NCBI GenBank assembly: GCA_030147335.1 | Contig: JASKZZ010000444.1 | Span: 1-7,853 of the forward strand | Source: Herpetosiphonaceae bacterium | GTDB lineage: Bacteria; Chloroflexota; Chloroflexia; Chloroflexales; Kallotenuaceae | Direction: 5' to 3' | Length of the DNA stretch: 7,853 nt | Shown: piece after piece, positions 1 through 5,111 of the stretch | Layout of the letters: each line of letters opens with the position of its first letter | How positions within the stretch are numbered: the stretch's first letter is position 1 | Made by a program: the position numbers and the translations under genes | The notes under the pieces: generated by a model | The model's input: the letters and a program-made list of their open reading frames with translations, nothing else | What the model was told of the DNA's origin: nothing | The model's database searches: none

Positions 1-1
1 T

Positions 2-1087
2 CTGGGCGCGACCGATACCAGCAAGGTGGGGTCATTGGTTAGCGCGTTGATTGACGCTGATGTACAAACGGCGCTGCGCGTCGTTAACGAGGCCGCGGAC
101 GACGGCGCTGATCTCCGGCAGTTTGCGCGCGATCTTGTTGATCGGCTGCGGTCACTACTCCTGCTGTCGGCCAGCAACGATGCCTCCACGCTTGATGTGC
201 CGCATGAAACATTGGTGGAAATGCAGCAACAAGCCGCCGGGACAAACGTCGGTCAACTCGTCGCATGGCTCAAGCTTTTCGCCAATCTTGATTACCAGCT
301 CAAGAACTCGCCGTATGGTCAGCTACCGTTGGAGCTGGCTGTTGTTGAAGCATTGCTGGCTCCTGCTACAACGGTAGCTATGCCTAGTCGTGCGGATGGA
401 ACGCAGCCGCCGGTATCGAATAGTGTACCAACGCGGCCTGTAGCACCTCGCCCCGCCGCTCCCGCAGCCCAACGTCCTCCCTCAGTGCCCGTTGAGCGAC
501 CTGTTGCTCCTGAAGTCAAGCAGCCGCCGGTTGTTGTTGCCTCGGTTGAAGCCTCGCCATCGCCTGTTAGTGGACCACCCGAAGATTTGCTACCGCCGGT
601 GGTCGAAGCTCCTGTTGTGGTTACGCAGCCAGATGGCACGCCGGTGGAGGAGCAGGACCTGCCTACAATGGTCAGTACGTCCTTGCCCGAAGAGGTGATC
701 GAGGTTGTGGACGATGCCGCGTTTCTGCTGGAAGACGTGGAAGCGTGCTGGCTGCAAGTGCTTGACGACATTCTGGCGGATAGCAAGGTTATTCGTGCGC
801 AGCTCGAAGGCGTTATTCCGATCAATGTTGAGGATCAAACGATTGTGCTGCTTGCCAAAAAAGGCGAGTGGCAAAAGAAAAAGCTTGAAGACCGCCAAAC
901 GCAGCGCTTAATTGAACGTCACTTGAGTCGCATGCTTGGTCGTCAATGTTCTTATCGCCTGACGGTTGATGAACAAGAAGAAATGCCCGACGTCAAAAAG
1001 CAGATTCAACATATCCGCCGCGACGACTTGGTGCGTAACGCTGTCAATATCTTCGATGCTACAATTATTGCTATCGACAAGCCTTAA
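2..1087 (+). CDS. dnaX: DNA polymerase III subunit tau/gamma, 3' part (5' end outside window)
   Basis: This is the C-terminal 361 residues of the clamp-loader subunit that helps load the sliding clamp and, as tau, links the loader to the replicative polymerase. The frame is open from base 2, so the AAA+ ATPase domains lie to the left of the window. Visible residues 1-122 match the helical collar (domain III), with the family pattern LIDADVQTALRVV, then DGADLRQFARDLVDRLRSLL. Residues about 125-235 form a Pro/Val/Ala-rich linker. Residues about 243-326 resemble the small tau C-terminal domain (CWLQVLDDIL, TIVLLAKKGEW, LIERHLSRMLG). The gene is followed at once by ebfC and recR, the classic dnaX-ybaB-recR order. 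No Thermus-like long A-run is present; a possible late slippery site is reported under findings. The identification is firm; only the subdomain borders are approximate. Confidence 0.95.
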   Translation: MGATDTSKVGSLVSALIDADVQTALRVVNEAADDGADLRQFARDLVDRLRSLLLLSASNDASTLDVPHETLVEMQQQAAGTNVGQLVAWLKLFANLDYQLKNSPYGQLPLELAVVEALLAPATTVAMPSRADGTQPPVSNSVPTRPVAPRPAAPAAQRPPSVPVERPVAPEVKQPPVVVASVEASPSPVSGPPEDLLPPVVEAPVVVTQPDGTPVEEQDLPTMVSTSLPEEVIEVVDDAAFLLEDVEACWLQVLDDILADSKVIRAQLEGVIPINVEDQTIVLLAKKGEWQKKKLEDRQTQRLIERHLSRMLGRQCSYRLTVDEQEEMPDVKKQIQHIRRDDLVRNAVNIFDATIIAIDKP

Positions 1088-1088
1088 A

Positions 1089-1105
1089 GAACGGTGGTAC
1101 CGTTC
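1089..1105. repeat. Inverted repeat between dnaX and ebfC
   Basis: GAACGGT (1089-1095) and ACCGTTC (1099-1105) are perfect 7-base reverse complements separated by GGT. The repeat starts two bases after the dnaX stop codon and ends seven bases before the ebfC Shine-Dalgarno sequence. No T-run follows, so it is not a standard terminator. It could be an mRNA hairpin that tunes ebfC translation or transcript processing, or a small operator. Confidence 0.55.
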
Positions 1106-1122
1106 ATACACAGGAGAACATT

Positions 1123-1431
1123 ATGGATCGCAAAATGATGCAGCAGATTCAGCAGATGCAGCGGCAGATGGAAAAGGCTCAGGAGGAGCTGGCTAATGCC
1201 GAAGTTGAAGGCACTGCCGGTGGTGGTGCTGTGCGTATTACCATGAACGGCCATCGCGAGCTGCGTGGTCTTGTTATTGCCCCCGAAGCCGTCGATCCCG
1301 ATGACGTCGAGACGCTGCAAGATATGATTGTTGCCGCCTTCAATGATGCTACAAAAAAGGCTCAAGATTTAGGCGAGCAGAAGATGGGCCCGTTGATGGG
1401 CGGTATGCCGAAGATCCCCGGACTGTTCTAG
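1123..1431 (+). CDS. ebfC: YbaB/EbfC family nucleoid-associated protein
   Basis: This 102-residue protein has the full family layout. An N-terminal coiled-coil helix rich in Gln and Met (MMQQIQQMQRQMEKAQEEL) is followed by a central sheet (VEGTAGGGAVRITMNGHREL, LVIAPEAVDPDD) and a C-terminal helix with the typical tail KMGPLMGGMPKIPGLF. Family members are dimeric DNA-binding proteins that coat the nucleoid and are thought to assist RecR-related repair or gene regulation. The start is supported by AGGAGA at 1112-1117, six bases after its GGAG core to the ATG. It lies 35 bases after dnaX and about 70 bases before recR, so it is probably co-transcribed with both. The length is normal and nothing is missing. 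Confidence 0.95.
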   Translation: MDRKMMQQIQQMQRQMEKAQEELANAEVEGTAGGGAVRITMNGHRELRGLVIAPEAVDPDDVETLQDMIVAAFNDATKKAQDLGEQKMGPLMGGMPKIPGLF

Positions 1432-1443
1432 TTGTTTAGTTTC

Positions 1444-1485
1444 CAGCTTCTCGTTTCCTCGTCGCTGACTGGAAGCGAGAAGCTG
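1444..1485. repeat. 15-bp hairpin between ebfC and recR
   Basis: The arms 1444-1458 and 1471-1485 pair over 15 bases (ten perfect outer pairs starting CAGCTTCTCG, then one T-G wobble, then four more pairs) around a 12-base loop. What follows is CCGAAAGG, not a T-run, so it lacks the tail of an intrinsic terminator. It ends only a few bases before the recR ribosome binding site. It could be an RNA processing or stability element, or an attenuator that lowers recR translation. Confidence 0.7.
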
Positions 1486-1488
1486 CCG

Positions 1489-1493
1489 AAAGG
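1489..1493 (+). promoter_or_regulatory. Ribosome binding site deciding the recR start
   Basis: AAAGG (1489-1493) is the only Shine-Dalgarno-like sequence ahead of recR. It lies eight bases from the GTG at 1502 but only two bases from the in-frame GTG at 1496, so it favours the downstream start. Confidence 0.5.
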
Positions 1494-1501
1494 CTGTGTT
1501 T

Positions 1502-2116
1502 GTGCCGACGGACGTTGGTCATTTGACGGTCGAGCCAATTGCTCGGCTGATTGAGGAATTTAATAAGCTGCCTGGTATCGGGCCGAAAACAGCATCGCGA
1601 CTGACGTTTTATCTGTTGCGTGCCAACGAGGAGCAAGCGGCAGCGTTGGCTCAGGCAATCGTTGAGGTCAAAGAAAAAACGCTGTATTGTTCGCGCTGCT
1701 TCAATATCGCAATGGCCGATCCCTGTCACGTTTGTACCAATCCAAATCGTGAGCAAACAGCTGTCATGGTGGTTGAAGAGCCGCTGGATGTGTTGGCTTT
1801 CGAGCGCATCGGAATTTTCCGTGGCTTGTATCATGTGCTGCATGGCGCTATCTCGCCGGTTGAAGGCATCAATCCCGACGACCTCAAAATCAGTGAGCTG
1901 CTGGCACGGGTTAAGGTCGAGCCGATTAACGAGGTAATTGTGGCAACGAACCCCACCACTGAGGGGCGTGCAACCCAGCATTACATTGCGCGTGAGCTGA
2001 TTCCAACTGGCGTCAAGGTAACGGCATTGGCGCAAGGTCTTCCTGTTGGAGGCGACTTGGAATATGCCGACGAGGTGACGCTGGAGCGTGCGCTGGAAAA
2101 TCGCCGCGAAGTGTAG
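1502..2116 (+). CDS. recR: Recombination mediator protein RecR
   Basis: RecR acts with RecO/RecF to load RecA at gaps and ends in DNA. All family parts are visible (numbering from the GTG at 1502, 204 residues). A helix-hairpin-helix with LPGIGPKTASRLTFYLL covers about residues 23-39. A four-cysteine zinc site lies at C63, C66, C75 and C78 (CSRCFNIAMADPCHVC). The Toprim domain starts with VMVVEEPLDVLAFE from about residue 89 and runs through the conserved EVIVATNPTTEG and ARELIPTGVKVTALAQG. A C-terminal Walker-B-like stretch, GLPVGGDLEYADEVTL, begins near residue 179. An upstream in-frame GTG at 1496 would add two residues but is too close to the ribosome binding site. Length is typical. It is the third gene of the dnaX-ebfC-recR cluster and is preceded by a 15-bp hairpin. 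Confidence 0.97.
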   Translation: MPTDVGHLTVEPIARLIEEFNKLPGIGPKTASRLTFYLLRANEEQAAALAQAIVEVKEKTLYCSRCFNIAMADPCHVCTNPNREQTAVMVVEEPLDVLAFERIGIFRGLYHVLHGAISPVEGINPDDLKISELLARVKVEPINEVIVATNPTTEGRATQHYIARELIPTGVKVTALAQGLPVGGDLEYADEVTLERALENRREV

Positions 2117-2176
2117 CAGCCGGTCCGCTTTCCTGATAGCTCAATCGGTTGTTGTAAAACAGCTACTCTTGCGCCA

Positions 2177-2204
2177 TTCGTTGGCGAAGTTGATGCGTTA
2201 TAGT
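2177..2204 (+). promoter_or_regulatory. Possible sigma-70-type promoter for the Roadblock gene
   Basis: TATAGT (2199-2204) is a 5/6 match to a -10 box, and TTCGTT (2177-2182) sits 16 bases upstream as a weak -35. A small inverted repeat, CGCCA/TGGCG, overlaps the -35 area (2172-2186). The implied start near 2211 gives a leader of about 45 bases. The -35 match is poor, so this is tentative; the gene could also be read through from recR. Confidence 0.3.
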
Positions 2205-2257
2205 GGTGCTGTTTGTACGGCCCATCTGGCCTGATTGCATTCGAGCAGGAGCTACGC

Positions 2258-2611
2258 ATGAGCTTTTCCGATATTCTTCAAGAAGCCCTTGAGCAAGTCC
2301 GTGGTGCTCAACTGGTGGGTATGATCAGCGTTGATGGGCTTGGTGTTGAGCTAGCCGCAGTGGATGGAAGCGATACGGCAAATGCGGCGATGGAGCTTGG
2401 TGAGGTTGCTGCTGCAATTAGTGGGGCGTCTCAGCGTCTCAGCAGCGGACAGGTGCGCGATTTTATGCTTGAAGCCGAACAAGCAATCTATGTCGCATCA
2501 CAGGTCATGCCCGGCTACTACGCGGTGATTGCTGTTGGTCCACAATCCCATCTAGGCCGTGTCCGCTTTGCCGTTAAGCAGATGGCACAGCGGCTACAGT
2601 CCGAGCTATAG
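2258..2611 (+). CDS. Roadblock/LC7-domain protein
   Basis: This 117-residue protein is one Roadblock/LC7 (profilin-like) domain. It has an N-terminal helix (DILQEALEQVRGAQLV), the first strands with the family signature MISVDGLGVEL (about residues 22-32), a central helix (AMELGEVAAAISGASQRL), the strand block RDFMLEAEQAIYVASQV and YYAVIAVGP, and a final helix after HLGRVRFAVKQM. Bacterial members dimerise and often act as regulators or scaffolds for Ras-like small GTPases such as MglA; no GTPase gene is visible here. The ATG at 2258 is chosen because AGGAG (2247-2251) lies six bases upstream and the domain begins right there. An in-frame start at 2213 would add 15 residues with no ribosome binding site. 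The gene stands 141 bases after recR and ends before a terminator. The specific partner is unknown. Confidence 0.87.
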   Translation: MSFSDILQEALEQVRGAQLVGMISVDGLGVELAAVDGSDTANAAMELGEVAAAISGASQRLSSGQVRDFMLEAEQAIYVASQVMPGYYAVIAVGPQSHLGRVRFAVKQMAQRLQSEL

Positions 2612-2657
2612 GTACTCTCCTCCCATCTGTATCAGGGCGCGGTAGTGTTTGATAAAG

Positions 2658-2694
2658 AAGAAGACCCAGGCTAAAGCACAGCCTGGGTCTTCTT
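2658..2694. terminator. Bidirectional intrinsic terminator
   Basis: The arms 2658-2672 (AAGAAGACCCAGGCT) and 2680-2694 are perfect 15-base reverse complements around a 7-base loop. On the plus strand the stem ends in TTCTT followed by TGGTTT; on the minus strand it ends in CTTCTTCTTTATC. Both sides are therefore U-rich. It sits between the convergent Roadblock gene and pspA and can stop transcription from both directions. Confidence 0.88.
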
Positions 2695-2714
2695 TGGTTT
2701 AGCGATTGGAGCTG

Positions 2715-3380
2715 TTAGCTCTGACTACCCATTTTGCGCCGCAGGGCTTCTAGCTCGTTGTTAAGCTCTTGGTCGGCCTCAAGGTCGGCAAAGCGCGACT
2801 CAAGCGTGCCTTTTTCCAGCTTTGCCATTGCATCCGCTTGCGCAAGCTGGTCATCCACGCGTCCTTCCAGCTGAGACAGCTTGTCCATTGCGTTTGTGCT
2901 GCTCAAGCCGCGTACCGTCCGCTGAATTGCTTCTTGTGTTTCAGCACGATTGCGCTTGGCAACGATCAGGTCACGCTTCGATTTAGCCTCGGCAATACGC
3001 GCTTCGAGCTTGACCAACGCGTTTTGCAGCTCTTCTACCTGCTGATCCTGCGTCTCGTACTGCTGCTTGTACTGGTCGGCCAGCTTTTGCGACTGTAGCT
3101 TGCGCGATAAAGCCATCCGTGCCAGCTCTTCGTCGTTCGCGCGCATTGCGGCTTCTGCTTTCAACTGCCATTGGTCCGCCTCGGCCTGGAACTGTACCAT
3201 TTTGTTGTGCAGCTTTGTCTCGTCGGCCATAGCGGCGGCCACACGTGTTTTCGCCTCGTATAAGTTCTCGCTTAACTGGCGAATATATTCGTTCACCATT
3301 TTCTCCGGGTCTTCGGCCCGGTCAAGCATCGAGTTGAGATTAGCACTCATAAGATCACGCATACGGTCCAGCAAACCCAT
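2715..3380 (-). CDS. pspA: PspA/IM30 (Vipp1) family membrane-stress protein
   Basis: This protein of 221 residues is almost the same length as E. coli PspA. The N-terminus carries the family signature: an amphipathic membrane-binding helix, MGLLDRMRDLMSANLNSMLD, followed by the conserved RAEDPEKMVNEYIRQL. The rest is nearly all charged coiled coil (about residues 28-215), with the typical SRKLQSQKLADQYKQQ and AKSKRDLIVAKRNRAETQE stretches. Members form ESCRT-III-like rods and rings on the inner face of the cytoplasmic membrane and help maintain its integrity under stress. The start is set by a very strong ribosome binding site eight bases upstream. No pspB, pspC or pspF neighbours are visible, so regulation probably differs from the enterobacterial system. 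A 27-base dyad lies in the 74-base gap to rsmG. The C-terminal extension seen in chloroplast Vipp1 is absent. Confidence 0.93.
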   Translation of the reverse strand: MGLLDRMRDLMSANLNSMLDRAEDPEKMVNEYIRQLSENLYEAKTRVAAAMADETKLHNKMVQFQAEADQWQLKAEAAMRANDEELARMALSRKLQSQKLADQYKQQYETQDQQVEELQNALVKLEARIAEAKSKRDLIVAKRNRAETQEAIQRTVRGLSSTNAMDKLSQLEGRVDDQLAQADAMAKLEKGTLESRFADLEADQELNNELEALRRKMGSQS

Positions 3381-3388
3381 AATGTATG

Positions 3389-3396
3389 CCTCCTTA
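3389..3396 (-). promoter_or_regulatory. Strong ribosome binding site of pspA
   Basis: On the minus strand this reads TAAGGAGG, a perfect match to the anti-Shine-Dalgarno complement, eight bases before the pspA ATG. It is the best such site in the window and suggests high translation. Confidence 0.85.
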
Positions 3397-3409
3397 GTTA
3401 GACGGTAGC

Positions 3410-3436
3410 ATCGTAATTATCACGTCAAGTTACGAT
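3410..3436. promoter_or_regulatory. 27-base dyad upstream of pspA (candidate operator)
   Basis: ATCGTAA (3410-3416) and TTACGAT (3430-3436) are perfect 7-base reverse complements with a 13-base spacer. Half-site centres are 20 bases apart, about two helical turns, as for a dimeric regulator. On the minus strand the spacer region contains TTGACG and TGATAAT, which resemble promoter elements, but no properly spaced -35/-10 pair could be assembled. The site lies between the rsmG stop and the pspA ribosome binding site, so it could equally be an RNA hairpin. Confidence 0.45.
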
Positions 3437-3454
3437 TTTCACTGCCAATATGTT

Positions 3455-4177
3455 TCACAACGGTCGCTTTGTGGGCACGCCCACTCTGCGTGGAAATCTC
3501 GGTGGTGTTTCTTGCACCTTACGTACCACCACCAGAGTTCGCTCATCAATATCGGGTAGCTGAACGGCGCGAACCTCCTGTAGCTCCCCGCCAAGCTGCT
3601 GGATCGCATTGGTTGCAGCTGCTTGTTCTGCTGTAACATCAATGCTTTTGGGCGCGACCCATAAGCCACCAACTGCACACAGTGGCAAGCAATATTCGGC
3701 AAGCACATTAAGCGTTGCAACGGCTCGCGCTGTAACTGCATCGAACTGCTCTCGATAGCGCGGCTGCTGGCCTAGCTCTTCAGCGCGCGCCGTCGAGATT
3801 TCGACGTCTTCTAAGGCCAAAACGTTGACAATATGCTGGAGAAACTCAGTTTTCTTGCCTACACTTTCGACGAGCAAGAGCCGCGTGTCCGGCCATAGCA
3901 ATTTCAGTGGTAGGCCCGGGAATCCAGCGCCTGTACCAATATCGGCGAGTGAGGCTGGCGGCTGATCTGCCCATACGGGTGCAAGTGCTAATGAGTCGAG
4001 GAAATGACGTATGGTAATGGCACGTGGCTCAACAATTGTTGTTAGGTTGGTATGGTCATTCCACCGCAGCAGTTCGGTCATGTACTGCCCGAACTGGTCG
4101 AGCTGCTGATCCGACAGGTGAATACCCCAGGCCGCAGCAGTTGCGCTCAGTAGATTACGTGGCATGATCAACATCAT
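3455..4177 (-). CDS. rsmG: 16S rRNA (guanine-N7)-methyltransferase RsmG (GidB)
   Basis: RsmG transfers a methyl group from S-adenosylmethionine to N7 of the conserved G527 (E. coli numbering) of 16S rRNA; in other bacteria its loss gives low-level streptomycin resistance. The 240-residue product shows RHFLDSL (57-63), the SAM-binding loop ADIGTGAGFPGLPLKL (78-93), the acidic strand end LLVESVGKKTEFL (101-113), TARAVATL (149-156) and the C-terminal FPRRVGVPTKRPL typical of the family. Length is close to Bacillus-type RsmG. The start is uncertain: ATG codons at 4177, 4174 and 4165 are all in frame and none has a clear ribosome binding site. All overlap the end of nadD (by 23, 20 or 11 bases), so translation is probably coupled to nadD. 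Identification is secure. Confidence 0.96.
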   Translation of the reverse strand: MMLIMPRNLLSATAAAWGIHLSDQQLDQFGQYMTELLRWNDHTNLTTIVEPRAITIRHFLDSLALAPVWADQPPASLADIGTGAGFPGLPLKLLWPDTRLLLVESVGKKTEFLQHIVNVLALEDVEISTARAEELGQQPRYREQFDAVTARAVATLNVLAEYCLPLCAVGGLWVAPKSIDVTAEQAAATNAIQQLGGELQEVRAVQLPDIDERTLVVVRKVQETPPRFPRRVGVPTKRPL

Positions 4178-4778
4178 GGATTTGATACAAACCGTGTAGT
4201 TGGATGTATTCCATTACGGCTAGCGAAAGATGGTAGCGCGCGGGCTTACCTTGGCATAAGCGCTCGCGTAACTCAGTTGCGGATATTGCCAGTGCTGGCC
4301 CTTCCACACGAACTATCCGTCCTTTTGCATTTGGAACCGTTGCATACAATGCGGTGTCATCAAAATGGTAGCCTGGCCGCTCCACAACAACAATTTGGCA
4401 CAGCTGTAGTAATCGCTCCACGTCGAACCATCGCTGCAAATCCATCGCTGCATCAGCTCCAACAACGAAATAAAGCTCTGCTTCTTTACATTGACTGTGC
4501 AGCTGTGCAACCGTTTCAACTGTGTATGACACGCCCCCACGCTGAATCTCAATATCTGAGACGACAAAGCACGTGTTGTCCACTGTTGCAAGCTGCGTCA
4601 TTACCAAACGATGTTCAGCATTCGCGCTTTGAGTGTTGGTTTTGAACGGCTGCTGCGCGGCTGGAACAAAGATAACTTCATCAGCCTTGAGCGCAAAACG
4701 AACATCCTCGGCAATTGCTAGATGCCCAATATGAATCGGATCGAACGTGCCGCCAAGAATTGCAATGCGCCGTTTCAT
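4155..4778 (-). CDS. nadD: Nicotinate-nucleotide adenylyltransferase
   Basis: NadD joins ATP and nicotinate mononucleotide to make deamido-NAD in NAD biosynthesis. The 207-residue product (from the ATG at 4778) begins MKRRIAILGGTFDPIHIGHL, with the nucleotidyltransferase signature GGTFDP (9-14) and HxGH as HIGH (16-19). It continues with DEVIFVPAAQQPFK, FVVGADAAMDLQRW and the second family motif ISATELRER starting at residue 165. A longer in-frame start at 4808 would add ten residues (MHRPSCYNRS) that do not look like the family, and it would lie inside a palindrome. At 4778 there is no Shine-Dalgarno sequence; instead an extended -10 box ends six bases upstream, which suggests a leaderless message. 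The gene overlaps rsmG, and no rsfS (ybeB), a frequent nadD neighbour, is present here. Confidence 0.96.
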   Translation of the reverse strand: MKRRIAILGGTFDPIHIGHLAIAEDVRFALKADEVIFVPAAQQPFKTNTQSANAEHRLVMTQLATVDNTCFVVSDIEIQRGGVSYTVETVAQLHSQCKEAELYFVVGADAAMDLQRWFDVERLLQLCQIVVVERPGYHFDDTALYATVPNAKGRIVRVEGPALAISATELRERLCQGKPARYHLSLAVMEYIQLHGLYQIHDVDHAT

Positions 4779-4784
4779 GCTGCG

Positions 4785-4793
4785 ATTATAGCA
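4785..4793 (-). promoter_or_regulatory. Extended -10 promoter of nadD, probably leaderless
   Basis: On the minus strand this reads TGCTATAAT, a perfect extended -10 element. The six bases CGCAGC then lead straight into the nadD ATG at 4778, so transcription would begin at or next to the A of the start codon. No good -35 box is seen at the usual spacing, which an extended -10 can tolerate. Confidence 0.6.
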
Positions 4794-4823
4794 GGAGGGA
4801 CGATGCAATGCACCGTCCCTCCT
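4793..4823. promoter_or_regulatory. 31-base near-perfect palindrome abutting the nadD promoter
   Basis: AGGAGGGACG (4793-4802) and CGTCCCTCCT (4814-4823) are perfect 10-base complements. Inside them lie TGCA (4804-4807) and TGCA (4809-4812) around a single central A at 4808; the only mismatch is the A-C pair at 4803/4813. It overlaps the TG of the extended -10 and covers the -35 region of nadD, fitting a repressor site. It also lies 22 bases after the small-protein stop codon, so it might act as a U-tract-free terminator or RNA-processing hairpin for that transcript. On the plus strand a T-rich stretch (4832-4838) follows, but no plus-strand gene precedes it. Confidence 0.65.
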
Positions 4824-4845
4824 TACACACTATTTTTTATACTGT

Positions 4846-5106
4846 CTACCGTCGTTTTCGCCGTTGCTCCATCTCGATTTTCAAACCCTCTTGAAATAAA
4901 TCCCACACGAGCCATACGACCGAGTGCCGATCTTCTGGGGTCAAATCTTCGATATATGGCGCTACAAGCTCGCCAACATCCTGTTTGCTGAGGCCGTACA
5001 CCTTGCGTTCCATCTTGTTGTACAACTGTGTTGCAAGAAGGTCTGACAGTTCACGGATCTCAAGCTCAGGCAGGCTGCCGTCGTTGCTGTAGTATGTGCC
5101 ACGCAC
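4846..5106 (-). CDS. Small charged protein of unknown function
   Basis: I do not recognise this 86-residue protein. It has no membrane segment or signal peptide. Residues 13-33 look helical and acidic (LPELEIRELSDLL), then KVYGLSKQDVGELVAPYIEDLTPEDRHSVVWLVWDLFQEGLKIEMEQ (37-80) suggests a compact all-helical fold with a Trp-rich helix at 63-71; the tail RRKRR is strongly basic. It starts at a GTG five bases after the stop of the four-helix membrane protein gene, with a weak AGGT ribosome binding site inside the end of that gene, so the two are probably translated together and may work together. No other start is plausible before M32. The frame's tight coupling to its neighbour supports it being real, but coding evidence is moderate. 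Confidence 0.65.
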   Translation of the reverse strand: MRGTYYSNDGSLPELEIRELSDLLATQLYNKMERKVYGLSKQDVGELVAPYIEDLTPEDRHSVVWLVWDLFQEGLKIEMEQRRKRR

Positions 5107-5111
5107 CGATG

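Noticed and set aside
319..825. 168-codon open frame on the minus strand, rich in Ser, Thr and Gly
   Set aside because: It is the antisense of the dnaX proline-rich linker; its low-complexity composition follows from the codons on the other strand and it matches no protein family.
857..863. A AAA AAG heptamer in dnaX as a slippery site
   Set aside because: It is read as AAA AAA GGC, the wrong phase for the usual -1 slip, and a run of six A is short for Thermus-type transcript slippage.
1436..2035. 199-codon open frame on the minus strand
   Set aside because: It lies antisense to recR, which has all its family motifs; the product looks like random sequence.
2213..2257. Longer start for the Roadblock protein at 2213
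   Set aside because: It has no ribosome binding site and would add 15 residues ahead of the domain, whereas AGGAG is well placed for the ATG at 2258.
4277..4645. 122-codon open frame on the plus strand
   Set aside because: It is antisense to nadD, whose motifs are complete.
4779..4808. Longer start for NadD at 4808
   Set aside because: The extra ten residues do not resemble the family, and this start lies inside the palindrome and upstream of the TATAAT box.
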